A stretch of DNA of 64,000 nt, from positions 62,001 to 126,000 of the forward strand of contig NZ_JAERSG010000005.1 in assembly GCF_016735675.1 (NCBI RefSeq), given 5' to 3'. The position numbers and the translations under genes were made by a program. Position 1 is the first letter of the stretch, and each line of letters starts with the position of its first letter. The DNA is from Nocardioides baculatus (GTDB taxonomy: Bacteria; Actinomycetota; Actinomycetes; Propionibacteriales; Nocardioidaceae). Below are positions 16,370 to 25,164 of the stretch, piece by piece. The notes beneath the pieces were generated by a model. That model was not told where the DNA came from and ran no database searches. It saw nothing but the letters and a program-made list of their open reading frames with translations.

Positions 16370-17791
16370 TCAGTAGGCTCCGCGGCTGCTGACGACAGCG
16401 CTGACGGTGCGCGCCAGGATGAGCAGGTCCTGCACCATCGACCAGTTGTCGACGTAGTAGAGGTCGAGCCGGACGGTGTCCTCCCAGGACAGGTCGGAGC
16501 GACCGGAGACCTGCCAGAGACCCGTCATGCCGGGCAGCACGTTGAGCCGGCGCAGCATGTCGTCCTCGTACTGCTGGACCTCGGACGGCAGCGGCGGTCG
16601 AGGACCGACGAGGCTCATCTCGCCACGGAGGACGTTCATGAGCTGCGGCAGCTCGTCGAGCGAGAACCGGCGGATGAAGCGTCCGGGCTTGGTCACCCGG
16701 GGATCTTCGGTGCTCTTGAAGAGCACGTGGTCGCGCGCCTCGACCTCCGTCAGTCGTTGCTCGGCGTCCACCGACATCGAGCGCAGCTTGAGGCAGGTGA
16801 ACTCCGCCCCCTCCCGCCCGACCCGGGTCTGCCGGAAGAGCGCCGGTCCGCCGTCGTGCCTCTTGATCCACAGCATCAGGCCGAGGAGCAACGGCCACAG
16901 CACGGCGAGGATCGCCAGCGCGCCGACGACGTCGAAGGCACGCTTGGCGTCGTTCGTGGCCAGCTGCGAGCGCGAGCGGCCCAGGTGCATGAGGGGCAGC
17001 CCAGCGACCGGGCGGATGCGCACCCGCTCGCTCGACACGTCGGTCACGTTGGGTGCCACGATGATCTGCACGTGGGCGTGGTCCTCGAGGTCCCACGCGA
17101 GGCGGCGCAGAGCCGTCGAGGAGCTCACCGCGCCCGCGGTGAAGAAGACGATGTCGGGGTTCAGCTCGTCGACGACCGCCCGCACCTCCTCGCTGTGCCC
17201 CAGCACCGGGATCCCGGTCGACGTCGTCTCCAGCCCCGCGTAGTCGCTCGGGACGAGGCACCCCATCACCTGGTAGCCGAGCCACTTCTCGCGGGCCAGC
17301 ACCGTGTGGATCTCGCCGATGTAGCCGGGCGTGCCGACCAGCAGCACCTTCTCGTTGAAGTGTCCCGCGGCCCGGAACCTCTGGATCAGCCGTCGGGTCA
17401 GCAGCCGGCCGAGGACGAGCAGGAGCACGCCGATCGGGAAGAGCAGGACGAAGAACCCGCGGGAGAGCGGGTACTGCATGAGGAAGGCCATGGTGGCCAC
17501 CAGCGCCGCCGTGAAGAACGACGCGTTGACGACGAGCTTGAACTCCTCGGTCCCGGCGCCGAAGACGTCCAGCTCGTAGGTTCCGAAGAAGACCAGCATC
17601 ACCAGCCAGGTGCCGACGAAGAAGACGCTGGCGAGTGCTGAGTTCTCGAGGACGTCGCCGGCCGTGTCGAAGATCGACAGCGAGACCCGGAAGCGGATCG
17701 CCAGGACAGTCGCTATGGCGATCATCGCGAGGTCCATGGTGCCGACCAGCCACGGGAGCAGCTTGATGCCCTCAGGGCGCATGCGGTCCAC
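16370..17791 (-). CDS. Initiating sugar-1-phosphate transferase (WbaP/WcaJ-type polyprenyl glycosylphosphotransferase)
   Basis: Puts the first sugar-phosphate on undecaprenyl phosphate. The 473-residue protein has four N-terminal membrane helices (about 12-135), a central Rossmann-like CoA-binding-type domain (KVLLVGTPGYIGEI...), and a C-terminal catalytic domain. The latter begins KRAFDVVGALAI with its membrane insert, then LFRQTRVGREG, KLRSM, the D-P-R-x-T motif, FSLDELPQLMNVLRGEMSLVGPRPPLP and LPGMTGLWQVSGRS. All catalytic features look intact. It is the last gene of the long minus-strand operon and overlaps the preceding glycosyltransferase by 20 nt. Which UDP-sugar it uses is not evident. 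Confidence 0.93.
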   Translation of the reverse strand: MDRMRPEGIKLLPWLVGTMDLAMIAIATVLAIRFRVSLSIFDTAGDVLENSALASVFFVGTWLVMLVFFGTYELDVFGAGTEEFKLVVNASFFTAALVATMAFLMQYPLSRGFFVLLFPIGVLLLVLGRLLTRRLIQRFRAAGHFNEKVLLVGTPGYIGEIHTVLAREKWLGYQVMGCLVPSDYAGLETTSTGIPVLGHSEEVRAVVDELNPDIVFFTAGAVSSSTALRRLAWDLEDHAHVQIIVAPNVTDVSSERVRIRPVAGLPLMHLGRSRSQLATNDAKRAFDVVGALAILAVLWPLLLGLMLWIKRHDGGPALFRQTRVGREGAEFTCLKLRSMSVDAEQRLTEVEARDHVLFKSTEDPRVTKPGRFIRRFSLDELPQLMNVLRGEMSLVGPRPPLPSEVQQYEDDMLRRLNVLPGMTGLWQVSGRSDLSWEDTVRLDLYYVDNWSMVQDLLILARTVSAVVSSRGAY

Positions 17792-18905
17792 CCCTCCCTG
17801 GGCCGTCGGTCTCGCCGAGCGCGATGGCTCGGATCCTGTCGATGAACCGTGCCTCCCCGAACTGCTCGGCCCTCGCCCTCATTGTGTCAGCGTCCCAGTC
17901 GTGGCGATCCGTTAGCGCGAGGGTCGCGGCGATGGCGTCGGGATCGGGACGATCGAAGAACAGCCCGGTGCTGCCCTCGACGACGGTCTCCAGGAAGCCA
18001 CCTCCCCGCAGGGCTGCGGCCGGCACGCCGAAGGCGGCCGCCTCGAGCGGCGCCAGCCCGAAGTCCTCGTGGCTCGCTGCGACCAGCACGCCCGCGCGGG
18101 CGTACACCCAGCGCAGCTGGGCATCGCTCAGCCCGCCGAGCAGGCGCACGTGGTCGGGGAGCGTGGCCCGCAGGCGCGCCTCCTCGGGCCCGTGGCCGAC
18201 GACCACGAGGCGTCGGCCGGTGCCGCGGACGGCCTCGATGACGGCGTCGACGTTCTTGTAGGGGAGCAGGCGGGACACGACGAGCGCGTAGCCCGGGTCC
18301 CAGCCCGTCAGCTCGGTCACGGGGTCCTGGTCGGCCGCGGCGTCCATGCCGTGCGGCGGCGGCAGCAGCTCCGCCTCGCGACCGTACGTCGTCGCGATCC
18401 GCTGCTGCACCACGCGGCTGTTGGCGAGGTAGACGTCGACGCCGTCGGCTGCCCGGCGGTCCCAGCGACGCAGCATCGGGCGGAGGGCGAGGACGGGCGG
18501 TCCAAGGGGGGAGCGCCACGCGGGACCGCCGAGATACTCGTCGGTCTGGTAGAGCCAGCGCGCTGGGTTGTGGCAGTAGACGACGGTGCGACCCGCGGTG
18601 CGGAAGCCGTGGGCCCAGCCGCTGCTCGATGCCACCACGACGTCTGCATCGATGCGCATGCGCGACGCTGCGGGAGCGAGCAGGGGCAGCGCGAGGCGGT
18701 GGTCGCGCCGGAGCGCGCCGAGCCGGTTGAGCGGCGAGGTGCGGATGTCGGCGTCGGCGAACTCCGGGTAGGTGCCCGCGGGATCGTAGAGCGTGGTGTG
18801 GACCGGCGCGTCCGGGAAGGCCCGCATCAGGCTGAGCACGACGCGCTCGGCGCCACCGCGCTGGGTGAGGTAGTCGTGGGCGATCGCCACGGTCGGCTGT
18901 GCCAT
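17772..18905 (-). CDS. Glycosyltransferase family 4
   Basis: A 377-residue GT-B enzyme. The N-terminal AIAHDYLTQRGGAERVVLSL is the typical acceptor-domain start of WbaZ-like mannosyltransferases. YCHNPARWLYQTDEYLG and NSRVVQQRIATTYGR follow, and VVSRLLPYKNVDAVIEA opens the donor domain. ASHEDFGLAPLEAAAFGVPAAAL holds the E-x7-E donor motif. The first ATG is joined to the upstream gene's stop (TGATG). It probably adds a mannose or similar sugar early in the repeat unit; donor specificity is not certain. Confidence 0.9.
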   Translation of the reverse strand: MAQPTVAIAHDYLTQRGGAERVVLSLMRAFPDAPVHTTLYDPAGTYPEFADADIRTSPLNRLGALRRDHRLALPLLAPAASRMRIDADVVVASSSGWAHGFRTAGRTVVYCHNPARWLYQTDEYLGGPAWRSPLGPPVLALRPMLRRWDRRAADGVDVYLANSRVVQQRIATTYGREAELLPPPHGMDAAADQDPVTELTGWDPGYALVVSRLLPYKNVDAVIEAVRGTGRRLVVVGHGPEEARLRATLPDHVRLLGGLSDAQLRWVYARAGVLVAASHEDFGLAPLEAAAFGVPAAALRGGGFLETVVEGSTGLFFDRPDPDAIAATLALTDRHDWDADTMRARAEQFGEARFIDRIRAIALGETDGPGRGGPHAP

Positions 18906-19927
18906 CACACCCCCAGCTCCTCGAGGAGACGTCGTACGCGCTCGCGGCCAGCCGCTGGGGAGTACTCGTCCTCCCAACGCTTTCGGGCGGCGTCGGTCAC
19001 GGTCCTCACCTGCTCCGTGTCGGCCGACAGGGCGTCCCGCAGCGTCCGCGCCAGGTCGTGCGGATCGCCGCTTCGTGCGACCCACGGGTGGGCCGGACCG
19101 GCCACCTCGGGGAGGGCTCCGGCGTCGGACACCACGAAGGGGACCCCGGCCGCCATCGCTTCGGCCACCACGAGCCCGAAGGACTCGGCGATGCGGCTCG
19201 GGATGACGGCGAGGTCCACCTGGTCGAAGAACGCGTCCGGGGAGTCGACGCGGCCCAGCAGGCTCACCCGATCTCCCAGCGCTGCGAGCGCCTCGCGGAC
19301 GGGCCGGGCATCGGTGTCGGGCACCCAGCGCTCGTCGCCGGCCACCACGAGGTCGACGTCGTCGAGGCCTCGTTGGGCCAGTGCTTCTGCCAGCACGTCC
19401 AACCCCTTGATCGTCGAGAGCCGACCCAGGAAGCCGACGCGCCTCGCCCGGTCGTGCCCGGAGCGGCGTGGCGCGTCGTCCGTCCAGTTGGCGAACGGCT
19501 GGGCTCCGCCGAGCTGGCGGGCGAGGAACTGCGACGGCACGAGCAGCCGCTCGCTCCCGATGCCCGCGGCCACCAGCGCACCCGTCTGTGCCCGGGAGCG
19601 CGGCAGCTGGTGGAGGTGCACGATGCGACGCCGATGGCCGGCGGTGGCGAGCGCGGGGACCAGGCCGTGGCACCAGAGCAGTCCGCGCCTCTGCGTCCGG
19701 TCCCACGACCGCAGGCGCCGCATGTACTGCTTCCGGCCGTCGGCCCGGATCGCCACGGGCACGGCGCCCAGTCCCGCAGCAGCGTCGAGCACCTCGGTCG
19801 GGGAGTCGGGGGCGACCACGGCCACGTCGTGGCCCAGGTCGAGCAGTGCGGCAGCGGCGCGGACGAGCATCTGCTCGCCACCGCCCAGGTCGGCGTTGTT
19901 GGCGGCGAGGTGGATCCGCTCAGCCAT
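18905..19927 (-). CDS. Glycosyltransferase family 4
   Basis: A 340-residue GT-B protein. The N-terminal NNADLGGGEQMLVRAAAALLDLGHDV is the acceptor-binding loop; the donor domain begins VGFLGRLSTIKGLDVLAEAL. IPSRIAESFGLVVAEAMAAGVPFVVSDAGALPEV carries the E-x7-E signature. It is slightly shorter than the usual 370 residues because the first domain is compact. The stop shares one base with the start of the next gene, and its start overlaps the Wzy-like gene by 8 nt, so it is part of the long operon. Confidence 0.9.
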   Translation of the reverse strand: MAERIHLAANNADLGGGEQMLVRAAAALLDLGHDVAVVAPDSPTEVLDAAAGLGAVPVAIRADGRKQYMRRLRSWDRTQRRGLLWCHGLVPALATAGHRRRIVHLHQLPRSRAQTGALVAAGIGSERLLVPSQFLARQLGGAQPFANWTDDAPRRSGHDRARRVGFLGRLSTIKGLDVLAEALAQRGLDDVDLVVAGDERWVPDTDARPVREALAALGDRVSLLGRVDSPDAFFDQVDLAVIPSRIAESFGLVVAEAMAAGVPFVVSDAGALPEVAGPAHPWVARSGDPHDLARTLRDALSADTEQVRTVTDAARKRWEDEYSPAAGRERVRRLLEELGV

Positions 19928-21083
19928 CGGGTGGGTCCTCGGCAGGGCGACGCAGCGCGTGGCCGAGGGCGAACGCGACGACGACGCTCACCGGCGTGTC
20001 GAGCAGGACCTCACCGAGGGTGATGGCCATGACGCCGGTGCTGATGATGGCGGCCTGGCAGGCCGCGGCCTGGAGGTCACCGTTCCGGGACTGGGCAGAC
20101 AGCCTGACGAAGCAATAGGCCAGCAGCAGCAGGACGAGAACCAGAGCCACCCAGCCGCCTTCCTGGCGGGTCGCCAGGTAGCTGTTGTGGAAGTAGAAGG
20201 TGAGGTTGCGGATCTCCACCGTGGCCGAGCCCGGCCCGTTGCCGTACCACGGCGCTCCCGCGAGCTCGACCTGCTCCTGCGCGATGATCCGCAGGCGCAG
20301 CTTGTCGCTGCCGGAGCGGTCCGAGAAGGGGCCGACTGTGGTCAGGCTCTCGGGGATGTTGTTGACGGCCCAGACCATCACGAGGGCGAGCACGGCGCCC
20401 GCCACCTGACCCAGCCGGCGTCCGAGCAGCAGCCACACGGCCGCGAACACGCCGGCGAGGAGGCCGGTGCGGGAGTAGACGAGGACGAGTCCGACCACGA
20501 TCGGGACGGCGACGGCGATCCGCACTTTCGTGCGCTCGTCGCAGAAGAAGATGGCGATGATCCCCACCACGGCGATGAAGTACGCCGCAGCGTTGGGGTC
20601 CGCCAGGTAGCCGGTCAGCCGTCCGGGGTAGTAGTCGCCACCCACCTTGACGATCGCGAGCCCGATCACCACGGCAAACCCTGTCGCCATCCCGGCGCCA
20701 GCCGACCTCAGCGAGAGTCGCCCGGTTCCTCCGGCCCAGATGAGGCCCGCCATGATGACGACGTGCCCGACGCGACGCGTCCAGTCAGCCTCGTTGGAGC
20801 CGACGTTCGCGAGCCCGGAGTAGGTGAGCACGGCGAGCAGGCCGCCGATGGTCAGCACGACCTGAACAGGCAACCGGGCCCCGCCACGCGGGGACCGGAA
20901 GAGGCACAGGCCGATGAGGGCGACGATCGCCAGCTCGTTGAGCGGGAAGCCCGCGACCGCGATCGAGCGCACGGGCAGCAGCGCGAGGAGGGCGAAGTCG
21001 CTCATCCGGATCTCGCGGTCGGCCTCGTCGGCGCGCGCGACCGTCTTGTCCGGAAGTGCCCACGGCGTGTTCTTGGTGCTCAC
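19920..21083 (-). CDS. O-antigen polymerase/ligase-like membrane protein (Wzy type)
   Basis: A 387-residue protein with about ten membrane helices. There is a large non-cytoplasmic loop at roughly 245-300 containing GPFSDRSGSDKLRLRIIAQ and GNGPGSATVEI...HNSYLATRQEGG. The N-S-x-L after a histidine in that loop is typical of the Wzy_C/O-antigen ligase superfamily. It probably polymerises the lipid-linked repeat outside the membrane. The GTG at 21083 overlaps the upstream TGA (GTGA), which selects it over an open extension to 21128. No other polymerase candidate is in the window. Confidence 0.82.
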   Translation of the reverse strand: MSTKNTPWALPDKTVARADEADREIRMSDFALLALLPVRSIAVAGFPLNELAIVALIGLCLFRSPRGGARLPVQVVLTIGGLLAVLTYSGLANVGSNEADWTRRVGHVVIMAGLIWAGGTGRLSLRSAGAGMATGFAVVIGLAIVKVGGDYYPGRLTGYLADPNAAAYFIAVVGIIAIFFCDERTKVRIAVAVPIVVGLVLVYSRTGLLAGVFAAVWLLLGRRLGQVAGAVLALVMVWAVNNIPESLTTVGPFSDRSGSDKLRLRIIAQEQVELAGAPWYGNGPGSATVEIRNLTFYFHNSYLATRQEGGWVALVLVLLLLAYCFVRLSAQSRNGDLQAAACQAAIISTGVMAITLGEVLLDTPVSVVVAFALGHALRRPAEDPPDG

Positions 21084-22156
21084 GCCCGTGCTCCGGCGTC
21101 GGCGTACGTCGACGCCACCCGCGCGCACATCTCGGCGACGGACGGCCAGTCGACCAGGCCCGGACGCACTTCGGGCTCGAGGCCCTGGGCGGCCAGGGCG
21201 GTGGCGACGGCTCCGGAGTCGGCGGCATCGACGAGCGAGCTCGCGGGCAGGATCTCCGGGTTGCCCCCGACGGGGCTCGCCACCACGCCCATGCCGCGCG
21301 CGGCGGCGTCGAGCAGTGCGTACGAGCAGTTCTCCCAGACCGACAGCATCGCGAGCACGTCGTGCTCAGCCATGGCGACGTCGGGGTCGACGAACCCCGG
21401 CATGGCCACGGCGTCGGTGAGCGCCAACCGCGCGACCTGCGCGCGCAGCGCGGCATCCTCCGGCCCGGTCCCGGCCAACGTGAGTCGCGCCTCCGGGTGC
21501 GTCCGGTGCAGCGCGGCGAAGCCGTCGACCAGTGCCGGGAGCCGCTTCTCCGGCGACAGTCGTGCGAGCGACAGCACCCGCAGTCCGGGTTCCCTTGATG
21601 GTTGAGGTGCGAGCGGAGCGAGCCTCGAAACCACGTCGACGCCGTTGGGGATGACGGTGATCGGCACCTTCGGGTGCCACTTCTGCACCATCGCGTCGGC
21701 GGTCGCACGGCTGACGGCGATCGCCGCGTCGAAGCGCCGCATCCGGGCGGTGTGCGCGAGCGCCATCACGCGGCCCTTGGCCGTCGAGCGGTGGTAGACC
21801 ACGTCGTCGCGGGCGATGCCGTGCTCGGTCGTCACGAGCCGCGGCCCGCGCACGACGAGGGCCGAGACGATGTCGGCGTAGGCCAGGTGCGTGTGCACGA
21901 CCGCCGGACGCTCACGGCGTACGACCTTGCGCAGCGTCCGCGCGGACGACCGCAGCCCGTGCGCCGGTCCGAAGTCGCCCTCGACCACCTCGGCGCCGAC
22001 CGCGCGCAGCTCGCGCGGCAGGTCGCCGGGCGGGGTCAGGAACACCAGCCGCCAGCCAGGGATGCCGTTGCGTGCCACGTCGAGGACGTGGCGCGCCACC
22101 CCGGCCAGGTCGCTCACCGGGATCGCCCAGAGGGCGGTCGGCTGCGTCAGAACCAT
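21080..22156 (-). CDS. Glycosyltransferase family 4 with an in-frame repeat element
   Basis: A 358-residue GT-B protein: TALWAIPVSDLAGVARHVLD, VVHTHLAYADIVSALVV, TEHGIARDDVVYHRS, VIPNGVDV, then LARLSPEKRLPALVDGF and SVWENCSYALLDAAARGMGVVASPVGGNPEIL. Between the PNGVDV turn and the donor domain lies an unusual run VSRLAPLAPQPS. It is encoded by a 35-bp quasi-palindrome at 21599-21633 that looks like a mobile intergenic repeat inserted in frame. This is normally a variable loop, so the enzyme is probably still active. The ATG overlaps the end of the NeuB-fusion gene by 10 nt. Confidence 0.88.
   Translation of the reverse strand: MVLTQPTALWAIPVSDLAGVARHVLDVARNGIPGWRLVFLTPPGDLPRELRAVGAEVVEGDFGPAHGLRSSARTLRKVVRRERPAVVHTHLAYADIVSALVVRGPRLVTTEHGIARDDVVYHRSTAKGRVMALAHTARMRRFDAAIAVSRATADAMVQKWHPKVPITVIPNGVDVVSRLAPLAPQPSREPGLRVLSLARLSPEKRLPALVDGFAALHRTHPEARLTLAGTGPEDAALRAQVARLALTDAVAMPGFVDPDVAMAEHDVLAMLSVWENCSYALLDAAARGMGVVASPVGGNPEILPASSLVDAADSGAVATALAAQGLEPEVRPGLVDWPSVAEMCARVASTYADAGARA
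21599..21633. repeat. REP-like 35-bp quasi-palindrome inside a glycosyltransferase gene
   Basis: TGGTTGAGG at one end mirrors CCTCGAAACCA at the other, around a core with GCGAGC given twice (GCGAGCGGAGCGAGC). Such a layout is that of small palindromic repeats usually found between genes. Here it is read in frame. Confidence 0.55.
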
Positions 22157-24420
22157 TGCTCCAGCCGCTCCAGGGCGATCCAGAAGCCCTCGCCGTCGTT
22201 GACGTGGCCCTGCCAGATCTCGGGGATGAAGCTGACGCCCGGCGACATCGTGTCGAGCTGCTGCGCGAGGACGGCCCAGTCGATCTCGCCGTCGCCGACC
22301 TGCACGCCCTCGCCGTCGACGCCGGTCGCGTCGACGAGGTGGAGGTGCTCGCTGTGCGGCGCGAGGAGGTCCGTGGCCTCGGCGAACGACATCCCGAGGT
22401 AGTTGGCCGAGAGCTTGGAGTGAGAGACGTCGAAGCACAGCCGCCGGGCGTGCTTCTCGGCGAAGGCCGCGGTGTCGCGCGGGTCGACGAAGAGGTTGCA
22501 GTAGAGCTGGCCGCCCATGTACCAGGGGTAGGGCGGCAGCGTCTGCGCGCAGAGGCGTACGCCGGAGTCGTCGACGCGGGCGAGCCCGGCGGCCACCCGG
22601 TCGTACATCGCTTCCCTCTCGGCCGGGGTCACGAAGGCGTCGGTCGTGAACCCGCCCAGGCTGGCCACGATCACCGGTCCCTCGGTCTCGCCCTTCGCGT
22701 CGGCGCTCCGCGTGAAGTGCTGCTGCATCTCGCGCGTCGTGTCGACGACGCGCTGGAGCTCGCGGATCGAGCGCTCCCAGTGGTCGTCGTCGGTGGAGGC
22801 GAGGTTGAGCAGGAAGTCGCCGGCGAAGAGGTCGGGGGAGTGGGTGGTGAAGCCCATCGGCAGGCCGCCGGGGTACTTCGCGAAGACCTCCGCGACCGGC
22901 AGGTCGAGGTCCTTGTAGGAGAAGTGGAACTCCAGGAAGTCGGGGGTGGTGTCCTTCGTCATCGCGTCGACGTCGTGGTAGCGGACGGCCAGCCCCCAGG
23001 GGCGGCGGAAGTCGTAGGCGCGGCCGTGTGGCGCCGCATCGCCGAGGTCGGTGGCGTAGAAGAAGTCACCGGCCTCGAGGGCTCGCGTCGTCGTGCGACC
23101 CACGAGCTTGTCGTACGCATTGGGCTGGAGGCCGCGGCCGGGGCTCTTGATGTCGATGTCGGCGTCGGTGAGCGTCTCGCCGACCTCGATCCGGCGGGCG
23201 GCGACGAGCGACTTGGCGAGGTTGACGCGGTTCATCATCTCGCCGGTGGAGACCGCGCGCGGCGCCGCGGTGCCGAGTGCCTCCTCGATCTCGCGGACGC
23301 GCTGCACCATCTCCTTGAACTCGCCCGGCAGCAGGCTGACCTTGTGGTCGTTGCCCTCGAGGCCGCGGTCGATGGTGAAGTGCTTCTCGATGATCCGCGC
23401 GCCGAGGGCGACTGCCGCGACCGGGACGTGGAAGCCGCGCTCGTGCCCGGAATAGCCCACCGGTGCCTGGGTCAGCTCGGCGAGTCGCGTGAGGTAGGCG
23501 AGGTTGATGTCCTTGAAGGGCGCCGGGTAGGTCGACTGGCAGTGCAGGAAGGCGTGCGCGACGCCGGTGCTGCGGACCACCTCGACGGTCTCGCGGATCT
23601 CGCCCTCAGTGGACATGCCGGTCGAGATGACCATCGGCGTCCCGCTCGCGGCCATGTGGCGCAGGAGCGCGTGGTTGGTCATGTCGGCGGAGGCGACCTT
23701 GAGCGACGGGACACCGTAGTCGACCAGCCGGTCGACGCTGACCGGGTCCCACGCGGTGCACATGACCTCGATGCCGGCGTCGCGGCAGTGGTCGAAGACC
23801 TCGAAGAGCTGGTCGGCCTCGAGGTTGTACTTCGCGAGGAGGTCGAGGGTGTACTGCGGACCCAGGTCCTCCCCGCCCGAGCCCGACGAGCCCTGGCGGT
23901 AGACCGACTCCATGTCGCGGAGCTGGAACTTGACGATGTCGGCGCCGGCCTCGACGGACAGGTCCACGAGCTGCTTGGCCAGCGAGACGTCGCCCTGGTG
24001 GTTGATGCCGATCTCGGAGATCAGCACCGTGGGCGCGTCGGCGGCGACGACGTGGCGGCCGATCCGCAGCTCGTCGGCGCGGTTGATCGCGATCGCGACG
24101 AGGTGGCCGCGCTCGTCGACGAGGGCGACGTGGTCGATGCCGGAGCCGAAGGCGTGGGAGATCTCGGCGGGGCTGCTGCCGATGGGCAGGCTGCGCGGCG
24201 AGGTGTTGGCGGCCTCGATGGCCGGCACGTCGACGGTGAGGCTGGCGGCGCCGCTCACCCAGCGGCGGAAGTCGCCGTCGGACAGCACACCGTCGAGGTG
24301 GCCGTGCGAGTCGACGAGGAAGATCACTCGCGCCTGGTTGGCGGTGATCTTCTCCAGCGCGCGCAGGACCGGGTCGCCGGAGTAGACGACGTAGGGCGTG
24401 AGGTCACGCTCGATGATCAA
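22147..24420 (-). CDS. Nonulosonate synthase fusion: CBS pair - NeuB - SAF - TIM-barrel
   Basis: A 757-residue four-part protein; ordinary NeuB is about 340-350. Residues 1-125 resemble a tandem CBS module (ARVIFLVDSHGHLDGVLSDGDFRRW; HVALVDERGHLVAIAINR). Residues 130-375 are the NeuB barrel: EIGINHQGD, AGADIVKFQ, STGMSTEGEI, LHCQSTYPAPF, GYSGHERG, IIEKHFTIDR, DHKVSL. Residues 400-460 are the SAF/antifreeze-like domain. Residues 470-757 are a second barrel of the xylose-isomerase/AP-endonuclease-2 type (FSYKDLDLPVAEVFAKYP, CFDVSHSKLSANYLGM, HLHLVDATG). NeuB condenses PEP with a six-carbon amino sugar to a nine-carbon sialic-type acid. The CBS part suggests nucleotide control. The second barrel could epimerise or isomerise a precursor. 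Product identity (Neu5Ac, legionaminate or other) is open. Confidence 0.88.
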   Translation of the reverse strand: MIIERDLTPYVVYSGDPVLRALEKITANQARVIFLVDSHGHLDGVLSDGDFRRWVSGAASLTVDVPAIEAANTSPRSLPIGSSPAEISHAFGSGIDHVALVDERGHLVAIAINRADELRIGRHVVAADAPTVLISEIGINHQGDVSLAKQLVDLSVEAGADIVKFQLRDMESVYRQGSSGSGGEDLGPQYTLDLLAKYNLEADQLFEVFDHCRDAGIEVMCTAWDPVSVDRLVDYGVPSLKVASADMTNHALLRHMAASGTPMVISTGMSTEGEIRETVEVVRSTGVAHAFLHCQSTYPAPFKDINLAYLTRLAELTQAPVGYSGHERGFHVPVAAVALGARIIEKHFTIDRGLEGNDHKVSLLPGEFKEMVQRVREIEEALGTAAPRAVSTGEMMNRVNLAKSLVAARRIEVGETLTDADIDIKSPGRGLQPNAYDKLVGRTTTRALEAGDFFYATDLGDAAPHGRAYDFRRPWGLAVRYHDVDAMTKDTTPDFLEFHFSYKDLDLPVAEVFAKYPGGLPMGFTTHSPDLFAGDFLLNLASTDDDHWERSIRELQRVVDTTREMQQHFTRSADAKGETEGPVIVASLGGFTTDAFVTPAEREAMYDRVAAGLARVDDSGVRLCAQTLPPYPWYMGGQLYCNLFVDPRDTAAFAEKHARRLCFDVSHSKLSANYLGMSFAEATDLLAPHSEHLHLVDATGVDGEGVQVGDGEIDWAVLAQQLDTMSPGVSFIPEIWQGHVNDGEGFWIALERLEQWF

Positions 24421-24492
24421 CGCAGAGGCCTTCCGTGGGTGGTGGTGCGCCTCAACCGTAAAGGGACGAGCGACATCGCGCGGTCAGTCTGG

Positions 24493-25164
24493 TCAACGCG
24501 CCGTCAACAAGCGCGCCGCAAGGGCGACGTCCAGCTCGGTGTCGATGTCGATGCCCTCGTCCTCCGCCATCACGAAGAGACCGATCCGTCCGCCGAGCCG
24601 GTTGTCCTGCTCCTCGTAGACCTCGGTGCGGGTGACGTAGAGCGAACCGGTCTCCCGATAGCGCCGCGTGGACTCCGTCAGGTCCTGCCGGCGTGGACGC
24701 GCTGTGACGTCGTACGCCGCCGAGGGCGGGTCTCCCGCCTGCCAGATGAACGGCGGTTGCTCGACCACGCCGACCATCGAGTCCACGCCGGTGGCCGTGA
24801 ACTCCGTCAACGCTCGCGCGAGCGTGTCGGCGTGGCGCACGGGCGAGGTGGCCTGGAGCAGCATCACCGCCTCCGGGCGACCGCGGTCGGCACTCACCTG
24901 CTCGATGGCGTGGCGGACGACCGGCTCGGTCGGCGTGGTGTCCTGGGCCAGGTCGGCTGGTCGCAACCACGGCACCCGGGCGCCGGCCGCGCGCGCGACC
25001 TCGGCGATCTCCTCGTCATCGGTGGACACCAGGACGTCGAGGCCCGGGACGGCCAACGCCTGCTCGATCGTCCAGACGATCAGCGGCTTGCCGGCCACGT
25101 CGAGGAGGTTCTTGCGCGGCACGCCCTTCGAGCCGCCCCGGGCGGGGATCACGCAGAGCGTCAT
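24493..25164 (-). CDS. neuA: CMP-nonulosonate (sialic acid-type) cytidylyltransferase
   Basis: Activates the nine-carbon acid with CTP. The 223-residue protein begins CVIPARGGSKGVPRKNL, the CTP-binding signature of NeuA/KdsB-type enzymes. VLVSTDDEEIAEVARAAGA, LLQATSPVRHADTL, RRYRETGSLYVTR and DIDTELDVALA follow, all in register with NeuA rather than KdsB. It overlaps the upstream gene by ATGA and lies 72 nt from the NeuB fusion. NeuC-type epimerase and other early steps are missing from the window. Confidence 0.9.
   Translation of the reverse strand: MTLCVIPARGGSKGVPRKNLLDVAGKPLIVWTIEQALAVPGLDVLVSTDDEEIAEVARAAGARVPWLRPADLAQDTTPTEPVVRHAIEQVSADRGRPEAVMLLQATSPVRHADTLARALTEFTATGVDSMVGVVEQPPFIWQAGDPPSAAYDVTARPRRQDLTESTRRYRETGSLYVTRTEVYEEQDNRLGGRIGLFVMAEDEGIDIDTELDVALAARLLTAR

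Noticed and set aside
18069-21605. Plus-strand frame of more than 1100 codons
   Set aside because: It lies antisense to four well-supported glycan genes with coupled overlaps. High GC produces long antisense frames.
24421-24492. Possible repeat (GTGCGCCTCAACCG) in the neuA-neuB gap
   Set aside because: It resembles one arm of the 21.6-kb element but lacks the matching arm, so it is not called a copy.
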